From Pseudomonas cichorii (lineage in GTDB: Bacteria; Pseudomonadota; Gammaproteobacteria; Pseudomonadales; Pseudomonadaceae), in assembly GCF_003700275.1 (NCBI RefSeq), contig NZ_RBRE01000103.1, positions 1-64,000 on the forward strand: a stretch of DNA of 64,000 nt, written 5' to 3'. A program made the position numbers and the translations under genes. Below are positions 52,284-61,093 of this stretch, piece by piece. Numbering within the stretch: position 1 is the first letter of the stretch; each line of letters opens with the position of its first letter. Below the pieces are notes generated by a model, which searched no databases, had not been told where the DNA came from, and was given only the letters and a program-made list of their open reading frames with translations.

Positions 52284-52916
52284 CTACGCCCGGTGCGCGC
52301 GCATGAACAGCGCCACCACTTCCTGCACATGCCGCTCGGCGCTGTCAGCGTCGGGCGGTGCGCCACAGCCGACCAGCAGGCGGAAGTTGCTCAATCCCTT
52401 GACCATGTTCAGAAAGTGCTCGGCGGCGGTTGCCGGTGAATCGATGCGCAGGCTGCCAGCCTTGTCGATCCGGGCCAGCAAGCGTTCCATTTCATCGAGA
52501 ATGCGCTGCGGACCTGCCTCGAAGAAGATCATCGACAGCTTGGGGTCTTGGGTGCCCAGAGCCACCATCAGTCGATGCAGCTCAAGGGATTCCGGGCTGT
52601 TGATCAGCTTCTGAAAGGCGCGGGCGATATTCAACAGCACCGTTTCTACCGGCAGATCACCGCTCAGCGGCACGAACAGGGCAGGCATCTGCTCTTCGCA
52701 GCGGGCGACCACGGCGGCAGAGAACAGTGTCTCCTTGTCGGTGAAATGGCTGTAGACCGTGAGCTTGGACACACCGGCTTCGCTGGCGATGCTGTCCATG
52801 CTGGTATTGGCATAGCCATGGCGCACGAAAAGGTCCTTCGCGGCTTCGAGAATGGCTTTGCGTTTTTCCAGATCCTTTGGACGACCTGGACCTGTAGGTA
52901 ATGAACGATCGGGCAT
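52284..52916 (-). CDS. mexL: TetR-family efflux repressor, MexL-like
   Basis: 210 residues. N-terminal helix-turn-helix with EAAKDLFVRHGYANTSMDSIASEAGV and KLTVYSHFTDKETLF (listed in two parts), then a TetR_C_7-like ligand domain. It is divergent from the RND genes. In P. aeruginosa the order rsmJ region, mexL, mexJ, mexK, DUF4197, plsB is the same from memory, and MexL there (212 residues) binds the mexL-mexJ intergenic DNA. An operator-like dyad lies in that region here too. Orthology is based on position, length and family. Confidence 0.85.
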   Translation of the reverse strand: MPDRSLPTGPGRPKDLEKRKAILEAAKDLFVRHGYANTSMDSIASEAGVSKLTVYSHFTDKETLFSAAVVARCEEQMPALFVPLSGDLPVETVLLNIARAFQKLINSPESLELHRLMVALGTQDPKLSMIFFEAGPQRILDEMERLLARIDKAGSLRIDSPATAAEHFLNMVKGLSNFRLLVGCGAPPDADSAERHVQEVVALFMRAHRA

Positions 52917-52925
52917 ATTCGTTTA

Positions 52926-52979
52926 AATAATGAACTGGAGAGTTTGGAAAATTTTAATATACTCGCCAGTACAATTATT
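52926..52979. promoter_or_regulatory. Candidate MexL operator: dyad in the mexL-mexJ intergenic region
   Basis: AATAATGAACTGG (52926-52938) and CCAGTACAATTATT (52966-52979) are inverted with one inserted base and one mismatch. A TTTTAATATACT box (52952-52963) that could be a -10 lies between the arms. The whole region is AT-rich compared with its neighbours. Confidence 0.5.
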
Positions 52980-53007
52980 CCAAGCCTACTGTGCGAAGGT
53001 TTACATC

Positions 53008-54108
53008 ATGTTTCGCGATGTCCTGTCTCTCGTCGTGCCCGTCTGTCTGTTTTCGTTGCTTACTGCCTGCGGTCAGGAAGTGACGGCTCCTGCCGTGGTG
53101 CGTCCCGCCATGGTGGTTCAGCCACTGCCTTCCTCTCAATCGATGGACAGCTATCCCGGCGAGGTGCGCGCCCGTTTCGAGCCGGAGCTGGCGTTCCGTA
53201 TCGGTGGCAAGGTCAGCAAGCGGCTGGTCGAGGTCGGCCAGCGGGTCAAGGCCAACCAGCCACTGGCTGAACTGGATGCCCAGGATGTGCGCCTGCAACT
53301 GGAAGCGACCCGTGCGCAGGTCGCCGCTGCCGAAGCCAATCTGACCCTGGTGCGTGCCGAGCGTGATCGCTACAAGACCCTGCTGGATCGGCAGATGGTC
53401 AGCCGCTCGCAGTACGACAACGCGGAAAATCTCTATCGCTCGGGTGAGGCCCGGCTCAAGCAGATCAAGGCCGAGTTGACCGTTGCCGATAACCAGACCG
53501 GTTACACCGTATTGCGCGCCTCGCAGGATGGCGTGATTGCCGGGCGTTCGGTGGAAGTCGGCCAGGTGGTCGCCGCAGGTCAGACGGTATTTACCCTGGC
53601 AGCAGACGGCGAGCGTGAAGTCCTGATCAGTCTGCCGGAACAGAACTTCGCCCGCTTCAAGGTCGGCCAGCCGGTTTCGGTCGAACTCTGGACCCTGCGT
53701 GATCAGCGTTTTGCCGGGCGGATTCGTGAGCTGTCACCGGCAGCCGATCCGCGTTCGCGCACCTTTGCTGCACGCATCGCTTTCGCTACCGGACAGATTC
53801 CTGCCGAACTGGGCCAGAGTGCCCGGGTTTTCATTGCGGCAGAACATGCCGTGCCGCTGTCGGTGCCGCTCTCGGCGGTTACTGCGGAACAGGGTGTCAA
53901 TTATGTCTGGCGGGTCAGCCCTGACAGCACGGTGCAACGTATCCCCGTGCAACTGGGAGCATACGGCCAGGAAACCGTGCCGGTGCTCGAAGGCCTGAAG
54001 GAAACCGACTGGATCGTCGCCGCTGGCGTGCATGTGCTGCGCGAAGGTGAACAGATACGTCCGGTGGACCGCAGCAATCGTGCGGTCAAAATGGCTGCCA
54101 GGGAGTAG
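53008..54108 (+). CDS. mexJ: RND efflux membrane-fusion lipoprotein, MexJ-like
   Basis: 366 residues from the ATG at 53008; longer frames to 52930 run through the promoter. Lipobox LLTAC (Cys21), then barrel-sandwich and hairpin elements: YPGEVRARFEPELAFRIGGKV, LAELDAQDVRLQLEATRAQV, a coiled hairpin, and VLRASQDGVIAGRSVEVGQVV. The beta-barrel and proximal domains follow. The length equals MexJ (367). It links the RND pump to an outer-membrane channel, which is not encoded here. Confidence 0.9.
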   Translation: MFRDVLSLVVPVCLFSLLTACGQEVTAPAVVRPAMVVQPLPSSQSMDSYPGEVRARFEPELAFRIGGKVSKRLVEVGQRVKANQPLAELDAQDVRLQLEATRAQVAAAEANLTLVRAERDRYKTLLDRQMVSRSQYDNAENLYRSGEARLKQIKAELTVADNQTGYTVLRASQDGVIAGRSVEVGQVVAAGQTVFTLAADGEREVLISLPEQNFARFKVGQPVSVELWTLRDQRFAGRIRELSPAADPRSRTFAARIAFATGQIPAELGQSARVFIAAEHAVPLSVPLSAVTAEQGVNYVWRVSPDSTVQRIPVQLGAYGQETVPVLEGLKETDWIVAAGVHVLREGEQIRPVDRSNRAVKMAARE

Positions 54109-54114
54109 GTCCGG

Positions 54115-57100
54115 ATGCATTTCAATCTTTCCGAATGGGCGCTGCGTCACCGCCAGGTCGTCCTGTATCTGATGATCGTGCTCGCGGTTGTCGGTGCGCT
54201 TTCCTACACCAAGCTTGGGCAAAGCGAAGATCCACCCTTTACCTTCAAGGCCATGGTCATCCGTACGCTATGGCCGGGAGCGAGTGCCGAGGAAGTGGCG
54301 CGGCAAGTAACGGACCGGATCGAAAAGAAACTGATGGAAACCGGTGAGTACGAGCGGATTTCTTCGTTTTCGCGTCCTGGCGAGTCGACCGTCACGTTCA
54401 TTGCTCGCGATTCGATCTTTTCTTCGGCGGTGCCCGAACTCTGGTATCAGTTGCGCAAGAAAATCGGCGATATCCGGCAGACCTTGCCCGAAGGCGTGCA
54501 GGGGCCGTTTTTCAACGATGAATTCGGCACCACCTTTGGCAATATCTATGCGCTGAGCGGCGAAGGCTTCGACTATGCGGTGCTCAAGGATTACGCCGAG
54601 CGTATCCAGATCCGTCTGCAGCGGGTCAAGGACGTCGGCAAGGTCGAACTGATCGGCCTGCAGGACGAGAAGATCTGGATCGAACTGTCGAACGTCAAGC
54701 TGGCCACTCTGGGCCTGCCGATGCAGACCGTGCAGCAGGCTCTTGAGGCGCAGAACGCGGTATCGTCAGCGAGCTTCTTTGAAACCCCTGCCGAACGTAT
54801 CCAGTTGCGGGTCAGCGGTCGCTTTCAGTCGGTTGACGAGATTCGCAACTTCCCGATTCGGGTCGGTGATCGCACCTTGCGCATCAGCGATCTGGCCGAA
54901 GTACATCGCGGCTTCAACGATCCACCGGCACCGCGCATGCGTTTCATGGACGACGATGCCATTGGCCTGGCGGTGGCGATGAAAGATGGCGGCGATATTC
55001 TGGTGCTGGGTCGCGCCCTGGAGGCCGAGTTCGCCCGGCTGCAGAACAACCTGCCGGCCGGGATGCAACTGCGCAAGGTTTCCGATCAGCCGGCTGCGGT
55101 GAAAACCGGCGTGGGCGAGTTCGTCCAGGTGTTGGCCGAGGCGCTGGTCATCGTCTTGCTGGTGAGCTTTTTCTCCCTCGGCTTACGTACCGGCATGGTG
55201 GTTGCGCTGGCGATTCCGCTGGTCCTGGCGATGACCTTCGCCACCATGTATTACCTGGGGATCGGCCTGCACAAGATTTCCCTCGGTGCACTGGTGCTGG
55301 CGCTGGGCTTGCTGGTGGATGACGCGATCATTGCTGTGGAAATGATGGCGATCAAGATGGAGCAGGGTTACGACCGGTTCAAGGCGGCCAGCTTCGCCTG
55401 GACCAGTACAGCGTTCCCGATGCTGACCGGCACCCTGATCACGGCGGCCGGTTTCCTGCCGATTGCCACGGCCTTGTCGAGTACCGGCGAATACACCCGC
55501 TCGATCTTTCAGGTGGTGACCATTGCCCTGATCGCTTCCTGGATTGTCGCGGTGATGTTTGTGCCGTATCTGGGGGACCGCCTGTTGCCGGATCTGGCGA
55601 AGATTCATGCCGCCAGGCATGGCTCGCACGCGCCCGATCCTTATGCCACGCCGATGTACAGGCGGGTGCGGGCTCTGGTCGGTTGGTGTGTGCGGCGCCG
55701 CAAGACGGTGATTGTCGCCACCGTCGCACTGTTCGTGTTGTCGGTGCTGATGTTCCGCTTCGTGCCCCAGCAATTCTTCCCGGCCTCCGGGCGCCTGGAA
55801 CTGATGGTCGATCTGAAACTGGCCGAAGGCTCATCTCTGCACAACACCACCGAGCAGGTCAGCCGACTGGAACAGATGCTCAAGAATCATCCGGGGATCG
55901 ATAACTATGTGGCCTATGTGGGCACCGGTTCGCCGCGTTTCTATCTGCCGCTGGATCAACAGTTGCCAGCGCCCAGCTTTGCCCAGATCGTGGTGCTGAC
56001 CAAGAGCATCGAAGACCGCGAAGCCCTGCGCAGTTGGCTGATTACCAGCCTCAATGAGCAGTTTCCTACCCTGCGCTCAAGGGTGACACGCCTGGAAAAC
56101 GGCCCGCCCGTGGGTTATCCGGTGCAGTTCCGGGTGACTGGCGAACATATCGAGGTGGTCCGGGCTCTGGCTCGTCAGGTGCGCGACAAGGTCAGTGAAA
56201 ATCCGCATGTCTCCAATGTCCATCTGGACTGGGAGGAGCCGAGCAAGGTCGTGCATTTGAATATCGATCAGGACCGGGCGCGGGCGCTGGGCGTTACCAC
56301 TGCGGATCTTTCGGCCTTCCTGCGTCAGTCGCTTACCGGTTCTGGCGTCAGTCAGTTCCGTGAGGACGATGAACTGATCGAAATCCTGCTGCGAGGCACC
56401 CGCAACGAGCGCGAGCAACTGGGCACACTGTCGAGCCTGGCGATCCCCACGCAAAACGGCACCAGCGTCGCGCTGTCGCAAGTGGCTACCCTGGAATATG
56501 GCTTTGAAGAAGGCGTCATCTGGCATCGCAATCGCCTGCCCAGCGTGACCGTGCGTGCCGATATCTATGGCAAGGAACAGCCGGCGACTCTGGTCCGGCA
56601 GATCTCGCCAACCCTGGAGTCGGTACGCGCCGAACTGCCGGATGGTTATCTGCTGGAAGTGGGCGGCACCGTGGAAGACTCGACACGCGGGCAGAACTCG
56701 GTGAACGCTGGCGTGCCGCTGTTCATCATGGTGGTCCTGACCTTGCTGATGATCCAGTTGCGCAGCTTTTCACGCATGTTCATGGTCTTCGTGACTGCGC
56801 CGCTGGGTCTGATCGGCGTCACGCTGTTCCTGCTGATCTTCAATCAGCCATTCGGCTTTGTCGCCATGCTCGGCACCATCGCCCTGTCGGGGATGATCAT
56901 GCGCAACTCGGTAATCCTGGTGGACCAGATCGAACAGGATATCGCCAGCGGCATGGATCAGTGGAGCGCGATCATCGAAGCCACGGTACGTCGTTTCCGG
57001 CCGATTGTGCTGACTGCACTGGCAGCGGTGCTGGCGATGATCCCGCTGTCACGCAGCCTGTTCTTCGGGCCGATGGCAGTGGCGATCATGGGTGGTCTGA

Positions 57101-57177
57101 TTGTCGCGACGGCGCTGACCCTGCTGTTTCTGCCAGCGCTGTATGCAGCGTGGTTCCGGGTCAAGCGCCAGGCTTGA
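54115..57177 (+). CDS. mexK: RND efflux permease, MexK-like
   Basis: 1020 residues, 6 bp after mexJ. HAE1-type RND pattern with 12 membrane helices: TM1 at YLMIVLAVVGALSY; TM4 has LALGLLVDDAIIAVEMMAIK with the proton-relay Asp pair. A second set of helices starts near TVALFVLSVLMFRF, and the end has LFFGPMAVAIMGGLIVATAL. Periplasmic loops are large. MexK/TriC-type pumps export triclosan and some antibiotics; the substrates here are not readable from sequence. A perfect inverted repeat follows the stop. Confidence 0.92.
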   Translation: MHFNLSEWALRHRQVVLYLMIVLAVVGALSYTKLGQSEDPPFTFKAMVIRTLWPGASAEEVARQVTDRIEKKLMETGEYERISSFSRPGESTVTFIARDSIFSSAVPELWYQLRKKIGDIRQTLPEGVQGPFFNDEFGTTFGNIYALSGEGFDYAVLKDYAERIQIRLQRVKDVGKVELIGLQDEKIWIELSNVKLATLGLPMQTVQQALEAQNAVSSASFFETPAERIQLRVSGRFQSVDEIRNFPIRVGDRTLRISDLAEVHRGFNDPPAPRMRFMDDDAIGLAVAMKDGGDILVLGRALEAEFARLQNNLPAGMQLRKVSDQPAAVKTGVGEFVQVLAEALVIVLLVSFFSLGLRTGMVVALAIPLVLAMTFATMYYLGIGLHKISLGALVLALGLLVDDAIIAVEMMAIKMEQGYDRFKAASFAWTSTAFPMLTGTLITAAGFLPIATALSSTGEYTRSIFQVVTIALIASWIVAVMFVPYLGDRLLPDLAKIHAARHGSHAPDPYATPMYRRVRALVGWCVRRRKTVIVATVALFVLSVLMFRFVPQQFFPASGRLELMVDLKLAEGSSLHNTTEQVSRLEQMLKNHPGIDNYVAYVGTGSPRFYLPLDQQLPAPSFAQIVVLTKSIEDREALRSWLITSLNEQFPTLRSRVTRLENGPPVGYPVQFRVTGEHIEVVRALARQVRDKVSENPHVSNVHLDWEEPSKVVHLNIDQDRARALGVTTADLSAFLRQSLTGSGVSQFREDDELIEILLRGTRNEREQLGTLSSLAIPTQNGTSVALSQVATLEYGFEEGVIWHRNRLPSVTVRADIYGKEQPATLVRQISPTLESVRAELPDGYLLEVGGTVEDSTRGQNSVNAGVPLFIMVVLTLLMIQLRSFSRMFMVFVTAPLGLIGVTLFLLIFNQPFGFVAMLGTIALSGMIMRNSVILVDQIEQDIASGMDQWSAIIEATVRRFRPIVLTALAAVLAMIPLSRSLFFGPMAVAIMGGLIVATALTLLFLPALYAAWFRVKRQA

Positions 57178-57189
57178 TGGCTGGCCTTT

Positions 57190-57235
57190 TTCGCGAATGA
57201 ATTCGCCACCGCGTAGGAACGAATTCATTCGCGAA
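57190..57235. repeat. Inverted repeat, TTCGCGAATGAAT family, copy 4 (perfect arms)
   Basis: TTCGCGAATGAATTCG (57190-57205) and CGAATTCATTCGCGAA (57220-57235) are exact inverse copies of 16 bp. They lie in the convergent gap between the RND permease and the DUF4197 gene, where they may also act as a bidirectional transcript end. Confidence 0.9.
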
Positions 57236-57246
57236 GGGGTGTTGCG

Positions 57247-57936
57247 TTAAAGCGCTCCGAATACCTTCTTCGCCAGACCGGTCGCTGCAGCAGCCGGGTT
57301 GGCGCGAATGCTTTCTTCCTGCTTGGCGATCATCTCGAACAGGCCGTTGAGCGCCTGTTCGGTGACATAACCTTCGATATTGGCGCTTTTGGTATCCAGC
57401 ACGCCCAGGGTTGCGGCCTGACCGGCGAAGGCGTTGTATTTCTGGGCCAGACCGACCTTGTCGGTGGCTTGCTTGACAATCGGCAGGAACTTGGTGCGGA
57501 TCTGTTCGCGGCTGCTGCTGTTCAGGTATTGGGTGGCCGAATCCTTGCCACCATTGAGGATGGACTTGGCGTCGGCCACGCTCATTTTCTTGACCGCATC
57601 CACCAGCAATGCCTGAGCCTGGGGAACCGCGGCTTCGGCGGCCTGGTTCATGCTGGCTTCCAGTTGATCGACCTGAGCGCCCATGCCGAACTGCTTCATC
57701 TTTTTCGCAACCTTGCCCAGATTGCCCGGTAACTCGATGCGCACTTCCTGATTGTTACTGAAGCCGCCTGGAACGCCCAGTTGCTTGACCGCAACCTGGG
57801 CGCCCTGGGTGAGGGCATCCTTGAGTCCGCCGGTGGCGTCCGACTGCGACAGGTCACTCAGCGACAGGGCAAATACGTTGGCCGACAGCAGCAGGCCTGC
57901 ACACAGGCCGGCAAAGGTAAACGATGGGCGAAGCAT
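57247..57936 (-). CDS. DUF4197 family protein
   Basis: 229 residues. Signal peptide (FAGLCAGLLLSANVFA) then a helical domain typical of DUF4197: DALTQGAQVAVKQLGVPGGF, VRIELPGNLGKVAKKMKQFG, QAALLVDAVKK-like helices and ATQYLNSSSREQIRTKFLPI. Periplasmic or envelope location; function unknown. The same gene follows mexK in P. aeruginosa (from memory). Its leader contains a GCCGCGC...GCGCGGC hairpin (57967-57994). Confidence 0.9.
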   Translation of the reverse strand: MLRPSFTFAGLCAGLLLSANVFALSLSDLSQSDATGGLKDALTQGAQVAVKQLGVPGGFSNNQEVRIELPGNLGKVAKKMKQFGMGAQVDQLEASMNQAAEAAVPQAQALLVDAVKKMSVADAKSILNGGKDSATQYLNSSSREQIRTKFLPIVKQATDKVGLAQKYNAFAGQAATLGVLDTKSANIEGYVTEQALNGLFEMIAKQEESIRANPAAAATGLAKKVFGAL

Positions 57937-58032
57937 GGCAGCATCCTTTTCAGTGGAGTCTTGGACGCCGCGCCGACATCAATATCAGCGCGGCCTTGCA
58001 ATGAGGTTATCAGGGAACCGCAAAGGCGCAGC

Positions 58033-60531
58033 TCAATCTGCGCCGGTGTCGCTGGCAGGCGTCTCTTCGACCTCGTTATGCAGCGCCACCTGACGAATCG
58101 ACAGGCGAATCTCTGCCGGTAGCACGCGCTTGGCGGCGCCTTCCGCCAGATCGCCGAGCAACGGATGATGGCTCAGCTTGCCGGAGCTGTCCTTGCGCAG
58201 TACGCCGAGGTCGAGCAAGGTCTGGATGAAGTGCCGGAACAGGCTCTTGTCGAAGAACTCCGGGGCATTGAGGCCGTGCAGGATCGACAGGCGTTGGGCC
58301 ATGACCGTGCACAGGTCTTCCAGCTCTTCGGCGCTGAGGGTGTTCTGGCCATTGTTGAGCAACAGCGAGATGGCCATGTAGAAACGCTGCAGGGTCTGGG
58401 CAATGGCCCTGGACAGCAGGGTCAGCATGACGAACTCCCGAGAACTGGGTTCCGGGCGTACGTAGGCATCGTTCTTGAAGCGCAGCAGGCCTTGCTCGAC
58501 GAAGGTCGCCAGCCATTGGTCGACGATCTCGTCCAGTTCTTCCAGTGACCAGCGAATGAACAGTTCCGACTGCAGGTACGGATACAGTGCGCGGGTGTAG
58601 CGCAGGATCAGTTCGCGACTCATGCGTGACGAGCTCTGGAAGAAGCTCGCCAGCAGCGAGGGCAGGGCGAAGATATGCAGCACGTTGTTGCGGTAATAGG
58701 TCATCAATACCGCGTTCTGTTCGTTCAGATACAGAATCTTGCCCAGCGCATCCTTCTGCTCGGCCAGCAGGTCCATGCCCTTGACATGCTCGATCAGCGC
58801 CCGGCCATCGCCTTCGGGCAATGTGGTATGCGGTGAATACGGCACTTTGCGCAGCAGCGTCAGGTACAGGTCCAGTACCCGCTCCATGGCCTGATCGTCC
58901 AGCGCCAGGCGTTGGGTGGAGAGCAGCGCCACGGCCACCAGATTCACCGGATTGACTGCGGCGGCTTCGTTCAGATGCCGGGCCACTCGCTCGCCCAGGC
59001 GGTTGGTGGCTTCATTGAGCCACGCCGGGCGGAACTGCGGCCCCAGCTCCTGCTTGCGCCAATCAGGCTGTTCGTTATCGAGGAACTGGGCCAGCTTGAT
59101 CGGCTCGCCAAAGTTCACCGACACCTGCCCGAAACGTTGTTTGAGTGCGCCGATGACCTTGAAGATATCGAAGATCGATTCCTTCTTCTTGCTGGCACCG
59201 CGCAGTTCACCCAGGTAGGTGCGGCCTTCAAGCACGCGCTCATAGCCGATATACACCGGCACGAAGACGATCGGCATACGCGAGTTGCGCAGAAAGCTGC
59301 GCATGGTAATCGCCAGCATGCCGGTCTTGGGTTGCAGCATGCGCCCGGTACGTGAACGGCCACCTTCGACGAAGTATTCGACCGGGAAGCCTTTGGTGAA
59401 CAGGGTATGCAGGTATTCGTTGAACACCGCGGTGTACAGCGGATTGCCCTTGAAGGTACGGCGCATGAAGAACGCGCCGCCGCGGCGCAGCAAACCGCCG
59501 ATCACCGGCATGTTCAGGTTTATGCCCGCCGCAATGTGCGGTGGCGTCAGGCCGTTGCGGAACAGCAGGTAGGACAGCAGCAGGTAATCGATATGGCTGC
59601 GGTGGCAAGGCACATAAATCACTTCATGGCCCGGCGCGACATTCTGCACGCCTTCGATATGACTGACCTTGATGCCGTCGTAGATCTTGTTCCAGAACCA
59701 GCTCAGCACCACTTCCAGGAAGCGGATGGCGGAATAGGTGTAGTCCGAAGCGATCTCGTTGCCATAGCGCAAGGCCTGCTCTCTGGCCTTCTCGGGCAGG
59801 ATCTTCTCGCGCTCGGCCTCTTCGATGATGGCCTGCTGGACCATTGGTTCGTCCAGCAGCCCCTTGACCAGGTTGCGACGGTGCGAGACATCGGGGCCGA
59901 TCACTGCGCTTTTCAGGTTGCGAAAGCGTACCCGCAGCAAGCGCTGGCTCATGCGCAAGGTCAGTTCAGGGCTCTTGTTCTCATTGACCATGTCACGCAT
60001 GTGGATGGGCTCTGAAAACTGTACCCGGGTCTTGCGGCCCAGAATCAGGATGCTGACCAGTCGTCGCAGACGTCCGGTTACTGCCCAGCTGTCGGCGAAC
60101 AACAGCTTCCAGGCGCTGGATTCACGGTCCGGCGATTGTCCCCAGAACACACTGACCGGAATCACCTGCGCATCTTCCGTCGGGTTCTGGCTGACAGCCT
60201 CCAGCAGTCGCTCCAGCGTCGGCGGCGCACCGCGCTTGTCCTGGCGGCCCAGCCAGTCGGGCTCGGGGGTCAGGTAAAAGAAGGCGGCAGGCTCCATCAG
60301 GCTGCCCACCGAGACGGGCAGCACCGGGCGCGGCAGGCCGGCCTTGCGGCATTCGGTATCGATCACCGCCAGATCGCTCAGGGAAGGCGACTGCAGCACA
60401 TAGAACACCGGACGACTGCGATCCAGGTTGAGGGTGAAAGACGACTGGTTGATGGTTTCCGAGCGAACCCAGAGATACAGCAACCGGCGCAGAGTGCCGA
60501 ATACAAGACGACGGAACGGGGAGCGAGTCAT
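58033..60531 (-). CDS. plsB: Glycerol-3-phosphate 1-O-acyltransferase PlsB
   Basis: 832 residues, the usual PlsB length. The acyltransferase core has VPCHRSHIDYLLLSY, giving the HX4D motif His310-Asp315, then AAGINLNMPVIGGLLRRGGAFF and FVEGGRSRTGRMLQPKTG, with FVPVYIGYERV following. The C-terminal region is helical. An inner-membrane enzyme starting phospholipid synthesis. It starts 166 bp from the neighbouring upstream gene, in a gap that holds a REP-like sequence. Confidence 0.96.
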   Translation of the reverse strand: MTRSPFRRLVFGTLRRLLYLWVRSETINQSSFTLNLDRSRPVFYVLQSPSLSDLAVIDTECRKAGLPRPVLPVSVGSLMEPAAFFYLTPEPDWLGRQDKRGAPPTLERLLEAVSQNPTEDAQVIPVSVFWGQSPDRESSAWKLLFADSWAVTGRLRRLVSILILGRKTRVQFSEPIHMRDMVNENKSPELTLRMSQRLLRVRFRNLKSAVIGPDVSHRRNLVKGLLDEPMVQQAIIEEAEREKILPEKAREQALRYGNEIASDYTYSAIRFLEVVLSWFWNKIYDGIKVSHIEGVQNVAPGHEVIYVPCHRSHIDYLLLSYLLFRNGLTPPHIAAGINLNMPVIGGLLRRGGAFFMRRTFKGNPLYTAVFNEYLHTLFTKGFPVEYFVEGGRSRTGRMLQPKTGMLAITMRSFLRNSRMPIVFVPVYIGYERVLEGRTYLGELRGASKKKESIFDIFKVIGALKQRFGQVSVNFGEPIKLAQFLDNEQPDWRKQELGPQFRPAWLNEATNRLGERVARHLNEAAAVNPVNLVAVALLSTQRLALDDQAMERVLDLYLTLLRKVPYSPHTTLPEGDGRALIEHVKGMDLLAEQKDALGKILYLNEQNAVLMTYYRNNVLHIFALPSLLASFFQSSSRMSRELILRYTRALYPYLQSELFIRWSLEELDEIVDQWLATFVEQGLLRFKNDAYVRPEPSSREFVMLTLLSRAIAQTLQRFYMAISLLLNNGQNTLSAEELEDLCTVMAQRLSILHGLNAPEFFDKSLFRHFIQTLLDLGVLRKDSSGKLSHHPLLGDLAEGAAKRVLPAEIRLSIRQVALHNEVEETPASDTGAD

Positions 60532-60623
60532 ACGGCTTCTGCTGAATGAGGAGGAGTAGGGGCGTGGACGCCAGTGTGCCGTATCTGCCCGGGATCGGCA
60601 AAGTGGACGATCCCGGGAAACAA

Positions 60624-60681
60624 TGTGGGAAGGGGCTTGCCCGCGATGGCGTATTTACCCGTGATTGCGGATCGATACGCC
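60624..60681. repeat. REP-like sequence between plsB and the 125-residue gene
   Basis: GTGGGAAGGGGCTTGCCCGC (60625-60644) followed by GATGGCG is a word common in Pseudomonas extragenic repeats (from memory). GGCGTAT (60648-60654) pairs with ATACGCC (60675-60681). A related GGCTTGCCCGCGAT word also occurs at about 36050-36063, before lysS. Confidence 0.5.
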
Positions 60682-60697
60682 GTGCTGGCGGAATGTC

Positions 60698-61075
60698 TTA
60701 CGAGGTGCGCCAGGTAATCTCTTCTTCTCCGTCGGCACTGATACGCATCCAGCGATCGGCTGCGTCGTCGCTTTCCTCTTCGACCCAGGTGCCCGGCGCG
60801 CAGCGAACCTCGACATTCAGCGCGGCGAAAGCGGCGCGGGCGCAGGCTATGTCGTCTTCCCAGGGCGTCTGCTCGCTTTCCAGGTACAGGCTGTTCCATT
60901 TGCCGACAGCCTTGGGCAGCCAGGTTACCGGGACATTGCCGGCCTTGCATTTCCAGGTCTGGCCTTTCTGGGTCCAGTCGCTGCAAGGGCCGAGCGCGGT
61001 CCCGAGCCAGTGGGCGATGGCCTTGTGATCGACGTCTTCGTCTTTCAGGTAAATCTCGATATCGGGTTGGCGCAT
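60698..61075 (-). CDS. Small conserved-type protein of unknown function
   Basis: 125 residues, acidic, with many Trp (SDWTQKGQTWKCKAGN, PKAVGKWNSLYLES, EEEITWRTS). No signal peptide or motif that I recognise. The gap to rlmA is 18 bp, so it is the last gene of a dapE-rlmA transcription unit on the minus strand. The high Trp content and the GTWVEEES and DRWMRIS segments suggest a small folded beta-rich protein. Confidence 0.75.
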   Translation of the reverse strand: MRQPDIEIYLKDEDVDHKAIAHWLGTALGPCSDWTQKGQTWKCKAGNVPVTWLPKAVGKWNSLYLESEQTPWEDDIACARAAFAALNVEVRCAPGTWVEEESDDAADRWMRISADGEEEITWRTS

Positions 61076-61093
61076 GGGGGCCTCACTTGAATG

